Assembly (NCBI GenBank): GCA_029783825.1
Contig: JAREIK010000507.1
Location: 132,918 to 196,917 of the forward strand
DNA length: 64,000 nucleotides
From: Sapria himalayana
Lineage: Eukaryota; Streptophyta; Magnoliopsida; Malpighiales; Rafflesiaceae
Reading direction: 5' to 3'
The notes under the pieces are model-generated. The model saw only the letters and a program-made list of their open reading frames with translations. It was not told where the DNA came from and made no database searches. A program made the position numbers and the translations under genes. How positions within the stretch are numbered: the first letter of the stretch is position 1; every line of letters begins with the position of its first letter. Positions 11,762 to 24,080 of the stretch are shown here, one piece after another.

Positions 11762-12080
11762 TCACTCTTCCTTCTTCAAGAAGTGAGGAGATAAGAGCTT
11801 TGAGACAGCAAATCTAGTGAAAGACTTGTGTTGGCGTAGCTTTTTCAACTTGTCATCATATATTATTCTCCGCTTATCTGATAGATCAATATAAAAAACA
11901 AGAACATTTAATGATTAATTGAAATTGAAGAATAACACCACGGATTCTCATAGGTAGAGGTGAAGATGATAAATGTTGACATACCTGTATATTATTTTCT
12001 TTTATATAGTCCCACATCTTCTTTACCACATCAGAACGAGATTATGCATTTTCACCTATACCAATAAATTTTATGAAAGC
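11762..12080 (-). pseudogene. broken two-exon fragment of a SWIB/MDM2-domain protein
   Basis: SWIB domains occur in SWI/SNF-associated and topoisomerase-linked plant chromatin proteins. Exon a (12080-11985, 32 codons, after a TATAG acceptor) reads AFIKFIGIGENA-stop-SRSDVVKKMWDYIKENNIQ and ends in CAG before GTATGT. Exon b (11887-11762, 42 codons) reads DLSDKRRIIYDD, then a Lys/Arg-rich part, then FAVSKLLSPHFLKKEE and TGA. Both align well with the C-terminal half of the domain (the family has SRxDVVKxxWxYIKxNNLQDPxDKR ... KLLSPHF). Two lesions are seen: an in-frame TAA in exon a and loss of the AG acceptor where exon b should start (TATATT before GAT). The N-terminal part is absent. Confidence 0.85.
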
Positions 12081-15000
12081 CTATAAAAGATGAGCAGGAA
12101 GCCATAAATACAAATGTTCTAAAATAAATAACAAGAAGCAAAAATAGTTTAGAAATAATTCTGATACAAAAGTTATATGGTTAAAACAAAAATATAATAT
12201 AGTTTCATGAACATTTAAAATAAAGTCATCCTTATAATTAGCTGGTTCATTTGTGTTGCAATTATAGTTTCCTAACATTATAAATATAGACTGATTAGAG
12301 ATACAAAGAATTATAGTCATTAACATTAACATAAAATATGGAAAACTACAATCAAAAGACAATTTGGTAAAGAAAACTTACATACACAACAAATAATACC
12401 TAATCAAAATGAAGGATGGGAACATATTAATTTAGCAAAAATTATAGATATGGCCATCACTTCTATTTTTGCTAATTAGATATTTAAAATAAAGCTACAT
12501 TTTAGCAAGAGCAGCCCAAGGGGCCTTTTTTCATAATGCCCAAATAGTCTGTGTGACAAAAAAATGGCATTAGATCATAGTCAAGAATTTGAAAGTCATT
12601 ATTAAATGACGTGTTTCATCTTGTTTTATTTTTTTTGTTTTCATTTAGTTGTACAATATTATTTTTGATAATTTCTAATTTTTTGTATGTGTGACAAAAA
12701 AATGACACATTTTTTGTGTTAAGAAAAAATTTATCTTAATATTTTAGTAATTTACTTAAAGATTATTTACATACACATCAATTCATACCTAAACAATATA
12801 AAGGAAGGAAACTTATTAATTTAGCAAATATTATAGATATGACCATCACTTATATACTTTTTCCGATTAGATATTAAACTGATAAATTAGTTTTTTGTAT
12901 TGGAAAACCTATTTTCATTTTCTATGATGGTTGTTAGCTCACATTATATGTTATTTTTAATTTAATCTTTTATAAGCAAACATAACACATTAAAATATTA
13001 TTTAATATAAAAAAAATAAAAAAAAACTACATTTTGGCAAGAGCTGCTATTGGCAATTTCTAATTTTTTGTATGTGTGACAAATAAATTAGCAAGTTTTT
13101 TGTGTACAGAAATATATTAGTACACATGTTTCATTGTAAACAAATTAAAATATATATGTAGAGCAAACATAGACAGCACTAAATAAGAAACTTCACATGC
13201 ACAACACATCTATTAATTTGGATATATATACTATATGCACATTTTTTAAAAAACAAAATGGTTTACTCTATTGCTAATCAAATTATATATCATATTATTT
13301 ATGTGAACATTATATAATGATGGAATATTTACTTTTTATAGATGTATACACGAAATAAGTCACCATGCATGGCTAGTGTGCTTTGAGAATGTATGGTAGC
13401 ATGCTTTCTTAGAAATTCAAATATTAAATGAACATCAAACTAACAATTCTCAATCAATTAATTCAAATATAATTTGCAATTGGTAACCACTTTTTTCCAA
13501 AATTAATGATTTACATGATATTTGCCAAAAATAAATACACTTATTAATAAAGATAATAAAGTATCTCAACTTATCTAAACTTTCAACTCAACTATATTCC
13601 CAAATGTCATAGTGAAAATAAATAAATTTTTACTCATACAAATTGACATTGAGAATATAAAATTCTAATATATTTTTTTGTGTAGGTCTCACATTATATC
13701 ATACAAACATATCTAATACTAGGATTCAATATTCTCGATTTGACAAGAAATGAATGACTAAGTAAAAATAATCTTTGATACCACCATCACATACTCACAT
13801 ACACTTCATTGAGGCTAACTTTAGATGAAGTTTTATCAAACACAATCTTTGATACCATATAAACATCTACTAAAATATAATTCAATCAAAATGTTACAAA
13901 GAAAAAAAAATACAAATATACTCAATCAACAAACAAAAAAAAACCTAACTTATATATAAATCAAAAAATTTACAAGGATAACTCAAATGTTAGTTACTTT
14001 AACTACTAAGTAAAAATAATTATAACAAAAAAAGAATAGTTATAATAAATATTATATATTTACATGAATATATTTAACCTCAAAATATTAATTTTTTGAT
14101 ACATATTATATTTTAAAATATATTTCTACAAAATTTAGTCATTACTTCCTTTAGCATGTAATGAACCAAAAAATTTGTTATACTAGAATATAATTAACCT
14201 CAGAAATATAATTAAAAATAATAAATATTTGATTAACTATTAAACAACTTTTTATAGGAAACAAGTGTTTCTTGATAATTTTTAAATATATAATTCTAAT
14301 AATAAATTACTAGATAAATCAAATCTCTAACCATTTTAGTTTATTTCTAAGTATTTGAAAGTATCTATTTTGCAAAATAACTTTTTTAGACATGAGAAAA
14401 TAATATTTAATTTCATTGAGTATGCATTCAATTAATATTTGAGTTCTAAAAAAGAGAATAAATGTTACTCTCCAATTACAAATATAGACAATATTAGTGT
14501 TAAAGTTATATTCTTTAAGATGATGGTTTTTTAAGATTATATTTTAGTTGTTAATGTTGATGAACCATTGAAGACTTATCAATTGAAAATTAGATATAAA
14601 GGCTTCTAATGGTTCTCTAAAGAATTGTGTATCTCCATTTTTAGCATCATTCAAAGTTATTGCATCAGATTATCAAAAATTTAAATTTATATAATTCTTT
14701 ATTTTTTTCCAATAATATTGTAAGATGTTAAGGCTTGTACTAATTAAAATTAAGAAATTTCTAATAAAAACGTTTCATTACTCACCAATTCCTTCTAGGT
14801 ATTATTCTTATTCAATCAAATTTATTGAGTTCAAATGGTCATGAAATTCAAGAGTAAGATATCTTTGATCTTAGAGGAAATATGATGAGAAAACATCTTA
14901 TTCAGATTATTGATAAGTATCTTGTAGAGACTAAATGATCATGGAGATGATTTTGTTAAATTTAATCTTTCAATTATTCTCTGAATGATATAATAAAGTT

Positions 15001-17094
15001 ATACTAGATATCCTATCAAAGAGATTTTATCTTACTCTAAATTTCCTATTCAATCAAATTCGGGATACCACAAATTTTCTTTCAACGTACCCTTGCATTA
15101 TGACTAACAACATATCATGTGAAAAGAAATGCACGACCTTCAATCCATCTAGATACTATTATTCTTAAGAATTTATCATAAGTGATTTATTTGTTAATTT
15201 TAAATAAAAAAAATAATTCTACTAAAAAAACTTGAGAATGAAAAACTCATAAAACAGCCACCTAATTTTCATGAAGGTGCCAAAATGGATTTTATTGAGC
15301 TAATGTAGTCTTTAAGAACTTAGTTTGATAATTTTTTTCAATTATAACATGTTTTTTGTTACACAAATATATTTCAAAATTCTCTCTTTTATTGGAGTTC
15401 TCCTGTTAGAATTATTATTTTATTTATTCATATTGATTATTATTATAAATAAATGATTGTGTTGTAAATAACCACATTAAAAATGTGATGAATGATAAAA
15501 ATCATACCACTCGATGTCCCTTATAAATTTAATTTGTATGATTATAAACAAACTTTATGGAGATCATTATTAACATCATTATAAAAATATTTGGAATTAA
15601 TAATAAATTATTATACATGAAATCAATAAAAGATATCTTTCACTTCTCTATAAGATCATTCCAATAAGATGTCTTCTCACTCTTGTTCTTTCATGATTTA
15701 TTCTTTAACAATGTTTTATTCTTCTTTTTTTTAGATATATATATATATATATAATAATATAATTTTGTTTTGCTTTATATTTTATCATGTTATTTCATAA
15801 ATATTATAGTATTATTACTATATATGAAATAAGTTTTTTCTGATATAATTTCAAATAAAATTCTTTGTAAGTCTTAGGTACTTTCTTGAAATTATATTAT
15901 AGGTCATCAAAATATACTTTTATTTTGACAAAAAAATATTATAAATATTTTGGCAAAAATAAACTCTTACATAGTACATTAAATTCACTATCAAACAATT
16001 ATTATCAAATATATTATATTATCAAAATAATAAGTTATTTCTGAGATACTAGATAGTTACATATGAACATTATTCTTTAAAAGATTTAATATTTAATGAA
16101 ATCACTAATACTTCATATTTCTTTTAGAGATCATACTGATACTCGTGAGATTGATTATTTAAATTATAGTTTGATATCAACAACCTAAGAATAATAAATT
16201 ATTATAAATAATTAGATTTTTCTTATAAATAATTGTATCTCTTAAAAAAATAAAAAATAAAAATTTATTCCATGATTTTGTGCAAAGATAAAGTGTGAGG
16301 TCATAAATACTCTAACTTATGAGCTTCTTTGAATTATATATTTGACTAGAAAGAGTGAATTTTTAATTTTTATAAAAATTATTCTTTATTATGACAATGA
16401 TGCAATCATACACATAGTTTCCAATGAAATTTTCTATGAAAAAATAAAATATATATATATTAATTTTCAAGTCATCAAAAAATACAAAATAAGATAAGTT
16501 GAGTATTATTGTTCATACTTCTATTCAAGCCGGGTATACATGATATATTATATATTCATATACCAGGTTGATAAGATTCAATGAGAAAAACTGGAAGAAA
16601 TAGGGCATAATCATTGATTGAGGAAGAATTTTTAAGAAGTCGCATGTACTCCCGCATATTTATACATGAAGCATAGCAGGATGATATCGAAGTGAGTTGT
16701 GACAGATGTGATGGGGAATGGAGAGCTAGGAGAATCGAGACAATGATTAGTCCTACGGCAGTGAGAGATTCATAAGACATAGTTAAGAAAACCAGCTTCC
16801 AGGCTCTAGGCTCCAGCACCACAATTCAACAATATTTACTTTTTTTTTTGAATGAATATGTAAAATAGGTTCAAATTAAAAATATTTAATAAAAAAACTC
16901 TAATACTATTTAAATTTTAAAAAAATAGCATCAAATCTAAAAATATATTGATACTCTTAAATGAAATTACCCCTTTTAAAAATGTCATGTCAACATTAAA
17001 ACAAAAAAAAATCTAGAGATTTTATTGATTATACCACATATCATATACAATATTCATCAAGTTTTGTTATATAAACATGATAAATATGTTTAAA
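12081..17094. other. long AT-rich intergenic DNA
   Basis: Very AT-rich, with few GC-richer spots. A diverged direct duplication links about 12385-12485 with about 12765-12875 (offset about 390 bp; shared ATTAATTTAGCAAA and GACCATCACTT-like words). Copies of GTATGTGTGACAAA recur near 12685 and 13070. An 88-codon minus-strand frame at 16556-16822 is GC-richer than its surroundings and could be a captured exon, but I recognise nothing in it. Degenerate transposon interior is likely for the rest. Confidence 0.5.
16556..16822 (-). other. 88-codon open frame, unrecognised
   Basis: Reads from MVLEPRAWKLVFL to ESYQPGI with TGA. It has one hydrophobic stretch (residues about 22-35) and a Ser-rich middle. 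The GC content is above that of the flanking AT-rich DNA, the only reason to list it. No family match comes to mind and no splice context is convincing. It may be a fragment carried by the CACTA element whose end lies at 18194. Confidence 0.25.
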
Positions 17095-17420
17095 AAAATA
17101 AAAATAAAAAAAATAATAAATAAAAATAATAAAAATAATAAAATAATAAAATAATAAAATAATAAAAATAATAAAAATAATAAAATAATAAAATAATAAA
17201 ATAATAAAATAATAAAATAATAAAATAATAAAAATAATAAAAATAATAAAAATAATAAAAATAATAAAAATAATAAAAATAATAAAATAAAAATAATAAA
17301 AATAATAAAAATAATAAAAATAAAATAATAAAATAATAAAAAAATAAAAAAATAAAAAATAAAAAATAAAAAATAAAAAATAAAAAATAAAAATAAAAAT
17401 AAAAAATAAAAAATAAAAAA
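17095..17420. repeat. AATAAA-rich low-complexity tract
   Basis: About 325 bp of AATAATAAAA and AAAAAT units with almost no G or C. It shifts from an AATAAAAATAAT-like pattern to an AAAAAAT pattern towards the right. Confidence 0.95.
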
Positions 17421-17437
17421 TTATTTATTTATAATAA

Positions 17438-17557
17438 TGATGAAGAGAAGTTATTCAAGCTATATATTCATATTTATTAATATACCTCTAATGATATTGA
17501 TGATGAGAAGTTATTCAAGCTATATATTCGTATTTATTAATATACCTTGAATAAGTC
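17438..17557. repeat. 60-bp tandem duplication
   Basis: Two adjacent copies of a 60-bp unit containing GAGAAGTTATTCAAGC and TATTTATTAATATACCT, with few differences. Probably a recent slip duplication inside the CACTA-related interior. Confidence 0.85.
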
Positions 17558-17599
17558 TTTTTTAATATAAAAAAAGTTATTTGTCTTTATTAATATAAA

Positions 17600-18194
17600 T
17601 TTGTATTCGTATTTATATATATTTGAATTTATTTATTTATAATATCTTATTTTTATTATTATATGAAGAGAATGTGTCTTTCAAGGATTGCTCAATCATA
17701 GACCATGACAAACCTTTAATATAAAAATTAAATAAAATATTAAAACAAATAATATATTAAAAAAAATTAAATCGGTATAGGTTAGTGATGAAAATTATAC
17801 CCAGTACAAATAGCTAGGGAAAAATCCCTAGCTAAATGCATATATTTTGTGAAAATTATCATTAAGAAATAATCACTTGCAATTAAATATAAAATCATAA
17901 AAAAAATTTTAAGATAATTATTTGGCGATGAGTTTTGTTTCAATATAATTATCTAGGAATACTCCATTGCTAATGCCGTTGCTAAAATTATCAGCATTCT
18001 TTGCAAAAAAAGCTATGATAATATTAGCTAAGGAAATTTTTCAATCAAAAATTTCAATCTCTAATCCATCACAAATTTTTAATTCAATGTAAAATCAAAC
18101 ATCTCTTTCTATTCCTTAGCTAAACCCTAGCAAATTAGTTAGAGATTATTTTCCTAGCTAAATTACTGTAGCTAAATAGACATTTTCTTTAGTG
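17600..18194 (-). mobile_element. CACTA element end (element E1) at the left border of array 2
   Basis: Ends TTTTCTTTAGTG at 18194. The complement starts CACTAAAGAAAATGTC and then carries GCTAGG/TAGCTA subterminal repeats. Further in (about 17640-17790) lies a segment that is the reverse complement of the interior at about 43490-43610 and 55560-55690 (shared GAATGTGTCTTTCAAGGAT and ATAGACCAT). So this terminus matches the left terminus of E3 (42816) in inverted orientation. The rest of E1 extends left, and its other end is not identified. Confidence 0.8.
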
Positions 18195-20659
18195 ATCTAT
18201 CTATCTATCTATTTGTTTATCTGTCTATTTATTTATCTATCTATCTATCTAGCTATTTTCCTATATGTCTATAAGAATATATGTCTATCTGTCTATCTAT
18301 CAATGTGTCTATCTATTTATCTATCTATCTGTCTATCTATTTGTCTGTCTACATGTCTATCTATCAATCTATTTATCTATCTAGCTATCTGTCTATTTGT
18401 CTATATATCTATTTGTATTCTATTTATCTATCTATCTATCTGTCTATCCATCTTTCTATCTAATTGTCTATATGTCTATCTATATATTTGTATATCTATT
18501 ATTTGTCTATCTATTTATCTATCAATCTATTTATTTATTTATCTATCTATCTATCTATTTGTCTATCTATCTCTCTCTATATATGTCTATCTGTCTATCT
18601 ATCTATATGCCTATCTATCTAAGTGTCTATCTATCTACTCTATATCTATCTATCTTTCGATCTATTTGTTAATTTATCTATCTATGTTTCTGAAGATTTG
18701 TTTATCTATTTATCTCTATCTGTCTGTCTAACTATCTATCTATGTATCTATTTAAATATCTATCTATCTATCGATCTAGCTATCTATCTATATATCAAAT
18801 TATCTATCTATCTATCTATATATTTGTCTATATGTCTATCTGTCTATATATATATATGTCTATCTATCTATCTACCATCTACCTATCTGTCTATCTGCCT
18901 ATCTACCTATTTGTCTATCAATCTTTCTATCAAACTGTCTACCTATGTATCTATCTATCTGTCTATCAATCAATATATCTATTTATCTATCTATCTATCT
19001 ATCTATCTATATGTCTATCTATAAATTTATCTTTATGTTTATCAAACTAAATGTTTGCCTATTTATCTATAAATCTATTTGTCTATATGTCTATCCATCT
19101 TGCTGTTTATCAATCTATTTAGATATCTATCGATCTATTTTCCTATCTATCTATTTTCCTATCTGTTTATCTTTCTATCAATCTATCAATCTATCAATCT
19201 ATTTGTCTATTTGTCCATCTATGTATCTATCTATTTATCTATATGACAATCATTCAATCAATCAATCTGTCTATTTATCTATCTATCTATTTATCTATAT
19301 ATCTGTATATCTATCAATCTATTTATACATCTATTTCTCTATATATCTGTCTATGTGTCTAACTGTATATCTATCAATAAATCTATCTATTTATTTATCT
19401 ATTTGTCTATCTTTATATTTTTCAATCTTTCTATTTGTCTATCTATCTATCTGCCTATTTGCCTATCTATTTATAAGTCTATATGTCTATCTTTATATTT
19501 GTCTATCTATCTATATGGCTATTTGGTTATCTAGTTATCTATCTATCTAACTATCTAGCTGGTCATCTATCTATCTATCTACATGTCTATTTATCTATCT
19601 ATATCTCTATCTATCTGTCTATATTTGTATCTATCTATCTATCTACCTATCTATATATTAATATATTTATCTATCTTCCTAGCTGTCTATCAATCTTTTT
19701 TCTATCTATTTATCTATCTACCTGTCTATCTATTTATTTGTCTACCTATTTATCTATTTATCTATCTATCTATATGTTTGCCTATTTGTCTAATTGTCTA
19801 TTTGTCTATTTATCTATCTATTTATCTTTTTTTCTGTCTAACTGTTAATCTGTTTATCTACCTATATTTCTATTTGCTTATATGCATATATGCAAATCTG
19901 CCTTTCTCCCTTTTTGTCTAATTGCATATCTATCTATCTATCGGTCTATCTATCTATATGTTTATCTATCATTTGTCTATCTATCTATCTATATGTCTAC
20001 CTATCTTTCTATCAATCTATTATATGTATACCTATCTATCTATTTGTTTATCTATCTATTTGTCTATTTGTCTATCTATTTATCAATTTATCTATCTATC
20101 TATATGTATATCTATCTATATATCTATATGTCTATTTGTTTATCTACCTATCGATCTATTTACTTATATGCCTATCTGCCTATCTACTTATCTGTCTTTC
20201 TATCAATCTATGAATCTGTCAATCTATATATCTAACTATCTGTCTATCGGTCTTTTTGTCTATCTGTTTATCTATCTATCTACCTATCTTCCTATCTATC
20301 TATCTATTTATCTATTTATCTATCTATATATTTGTCTATCTCTCTATCTATCTGCCTGTATATATGTCTATATATCTATCTATCTATCTTTGTATCAGTC
20401 TATCTGTCTATCAATCTATTTATCTATCTTTGTATTTGTTGTTTGTCTATATATCTATCTATCTTTCTTTCTTTCTGTCTATCTATCTATTTTTCTATCT
20501 ATCAGTCTATATGTATATCTATCTATCTATCTTGCTATCTTCATATCAACCTATTTGTCTATTTGTCTATCTATATATCTATTTATACATCTATCAATCT
20601 ATAAATCTATTTATATGTCTATTAATCTATCTATCTATGTATATGTGTATCTATCTAAT

Positions 20660-20690
<31 letters not shown>

Positions 20691-20741
20691 CTATTTATCT
20701 ATCTTTGTGACTATCTTTTTATCTATCTATAAATCAATCAA

Positions 20742-20778
<37 letters not shown>

Positions 20779-21893
20779 ATATGTCAATATATCTATCTAT
20801 TTGTCTATTTGTCTATCTGTCTATCTATCAATCTGCTTATCTGTATATCTATGAATCAGCCTATCTATATATCTAACTATCTATCTGTCTATCTAGCTAT
20901 CTATTTGTCTATTTATCTATCTATCTCTATATATCTATTTGTATATCTATTTATCTATCTATCTATTTAACTATCTAAAGATTTATCTATCTGTCAACTC
21001 TATCTATCTAGCTTTCTATCCATCTTTCTATCTATCTATTTATCTAACTATTTATCTATCTTTTAGTTTATCTATCTATCTATCTATCTGTATATATGTA
21101 TATCTTTTGATCGATCTATCTATCAATATATCTACTTGTCTATTTGTCAATTTGTCTATCTATCTGTCTATCTGTCTATCTATCTATCTATCTATCTCTC
21201 TATTTATCTATCTATCTCCTACTCATCTATCTGTATATGTCCCAATCTGCCTATCTATTTATCTTCCTATCCATTTATATATATATCTATCTTTCTATCT
21301 ATTTATCTGCCTATCTATCTATCTATCTAGCTATCTATTTATCTATCTATCTATCTATTTGTCTATCTGTCTATGTATAAATCTTTCTTTATGTCAATCA
21401 TTCTATCAATCTATCTTACTGTGTATATGTCTATATGTTTATCTATATAACTATCTATCTATATATCTATCTATGTATCTATCTTTTGGTATTTCTAGTT
21501 TTCTTTCTTTCTATATGTCTAACTATCAATCTATATATCTATCTATGTATCTTTCTGTTTGTATGTCTAACTGCCTATCTGTCTATCTTTCTATCTATAT
21601 ATCTATCTATATGCCTTTTTGTCTATATGTCTATTTGTGTATCTGTCAATCTATCTATCTATCTATCTATTTGTTTATCTATCTATCTATTTGTCTATAT
21701 GTCTATCTGTAAATCTGATTATCAATTTATTTAGCTATTTATATATCTGTCTATTTATCTATTAGTCTATTTGTCTTTATGTCTATCATTATATCGATCT
21801 TTAAATCTTTTTGTCTATTTGTTATTATGTGTATCTATCTATCTGTCTATCTATCAATCTGTATATCTATCTATCTATATATCTATATATCCA

Positions 21894-21925
<32 letters not shown>

Positions 21926-23216
21926 TGTGTCTATCTACCTATCTATCTATTTGTCTATTTGTTTATCTTTCGCTTTGTCTATCTCTTAATTTATCTTTCT
22001 ATATATCTACCTATTTGCATATCTATTTATATGTCTATATGTCTATCTATCTATTTGTCTATCAATCTATATGTCTATCTATCTATTTGTCTATCTATCT
22101 ATATGACTATCTGGCTATCTAGTTATCTATCTATCTAACTATTCGGCCATCTGGTTATCTATCTTTCTATATTTTTGTCTATCTATCTACCTCTCTATCT
22201 TTCTATCTATCTATTTGTCTATATGTCTCTCTATCTATCTATCTATCTATATATCTATATATTTATTTTTATTGTTATGTGTATATCTATCTATTTGTCT
22301 TTTGTCTATATATATATCTACCTGTCTATCTATTTATCTATTTATTTATTCATTTATACGTCTATATATTTTTCTAGTTGTCTAGCTGTCTATATATCTA
22401 TCTATATATCTTTATATCAGTATTTCTATCAATCTAATTATCTTCATATATTTCTATTTTCCAATATGCTTATATGCATATATACCTTTCTACCTATTTG
22501 TTTATCTGCATATCTGTCTATCTTTTTATCTCTCTATTTGTATATATGTCTATCTGTCATTAATATTAATTTATTTGTCTATATGTCTACATGTCTATCA
22601 ATCTCTATATCTATCTATTTGTCTATTTGTCTATTTGTGTATCTATCAATCTATATATAAATCTATCTGTCTATCTGTTTATTTGTGTATCTATCTATCT
22701 ACCTATCTAAATATATAATTATTTGTCTATCAATTTATCTATCTATTTATCTATCTGTTTATCTGCCTATCTATCTATTTATCTATTTTCCTTTTTGCCT
22801 ATCTGCCAATCTGTCTATTTACCTATATGCCTATCTGCCTATCTGTCTTTCTATCATTCTAACAATCTATCAATCTATCAATGTGTCAATCTGTCAATCT
22901 GTCAATCTGTCAATCTGTCAATCTGTAAATATGTCAATCTGTCAATCTGTCAATCTATCAATCTGTCAATCTGTCAATCTGTCAATCTGTCAATCTGTCA
23001 ATCTGTCAATCTGTCAATATGTCAATATGTATATCGAAATATCTATCTATTGGGATATCTGTCTATCTATTTATCTATCTATCTACATATCTTCATATAT
23101 ATATATATCTATCTGCCTATCTAACTATCTGTCTATTTGATTATCTTTCTATTTGTCTATTTATCTATCTATCTATCTATGTATCTGTCTATATGTCTAT
23201 CTGTCTATCTATCTAT
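18195..23216 (+). repeat. degenerate TATC array 2
   Basis: About 5 kb of TATC with common variants TGTC, TATT and TTTG. It starts at the base after a CACTA end (18194) and stops where the CACTACAAG end of E2 begins (23217). TA-rich runs lie at about 20667-20690 and 20740-20775. Open frames up to 262 codons (YLSI repeats) are by-products of a stop-free period and not genes. Confidence 0.97.
22862..23030 (+). repeat. near-perfect CAATCTGT octamer sub-array
   Basis: About 21 copies of an 8-bp unit (CAATCTGT) inside array 2, with only a few substitutions. It is far more uniform than the surrounding TATC repeats, which points to a recent local expansion of one two-unit variant. Confidence 0.95.
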
Positions 23217-23790
23217 CACTACAAGAAAATATCAATTTAGCTAGGGAATTTTAGCTAGGGATCAATCCATAGCTAAATTGCAAGGGATTAGCTAGGTAAT
23301 AGCAAGGGATTAGCTAGGTAATAGCAAGGGATTGATAATATTTTATAAAAAATAGCAACGTACTAGCGATAAATTAGCAAGGAATAATTATTTAAAAAAT
23401 TTGCTAAACAAAAGTGGGGGATATAACGACGGATTTAGCGATGATAAATTTTCGTACTTTCACTCAAGAAAAGTGGTGATTTTAGCGATGGATTTTGTTA
23501 CGGAATATCCATTACTAATAAAATCCTTGATTTCGCGACGGATTTAGTGCCTAATTTTTCCTTGCTAATAAAATCTTTGATTTAGCGATAGATTTCCCTT
23601 GATAATAAAATCCTTGATTTAGCGACAGATTTTCCTTGCTAATAAAATCCTTGATTTTGCGATGGATTTAGAGACAGATTTTCTCTAGCTAATAAAATCT
23701 TTGATTTAGCGATGGATTTAGTAACATATTTTTTCTTGCTAATAAAATCCTTAATTTAGCGATGGACTTACTTTTTAAGTCGACCATCCT
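23217..23790 (+). repeat. left subterminal repeats of E2
   Basis: After the terminus come TTTAGCTAGGGAATTTTAGC and many copies of GCGA(C/T)GGATTTAG separated by CTAATAAAATCCTTGATTT, roughly every 60-70 bp from 23500 to 23770. In CACTA elements such arrays are transposase binding sites. Confidence 0.85.
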
Positions 23791-23855
23791 CATATATATT
23801 CAGGTTTTTTTCATCCTTTTCATTTTTTCAATAGAAATGTTGATTTGGTAGTAAA

Positions 23856-24080
23856 TTGATGTCGGCGCATGCCAAGGTGAAAATTGGATGTGCATTGATC
23901 GGATCACTTGGAGTGCTGTATAATGGTGTGTTGCTTATAAATTTGTGTATCTCATTGTTTACTTTGGTCGCCATTGAGAGTAGCAATCTGAGCCTTGGTC
24001 ATACATATGATGTTCTCTTGTTTTGTTCTATATTACTAGATGTTTTCTGGTTCATCCTATTCTTACATGAAATTTGGTAA
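23856..24080 (+). pseudogene. captured exon of a predicted two-helix membrane protein
   Basis: A 74-codon frame just inside the left subterminal repeats of E2. Residues about 9-40 form one long hydrophobic stretch (GCALIGSLGVLYNGVLLINL...) and about 53-71 another (VLLFCSILLDVFWFILFL), with a short Gln/Asn/Ser-containing loop between. The frame closes where GAAATTTG meets GTAATC, a good donor site, so the last Trp codon is probably split by an intron and the exon ends at 24076. No continuation exon was found downstream. This fits a first exon carried by a transposon. I do not recognise the family with confidence. Confidence 0.5.

Noticed and set aside
18192..22660. Long YLSI-repeat open frames (up to 262 codons) in all TATC arrays, also in array 1 on the minus strand and at 39.7-42.8 and 61.1-64 kb
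   Set aside because: A TATC period is stop-free in all three frames on that strand. The frames overlap each other, lack gene context and only mirror the repeat.
22862..23030. Evenly spaced repeats resembling a CRISPR array
   Set aside because: The unit is only 8 bp, has no spacers and lies in a plant nuclear microsatellite.
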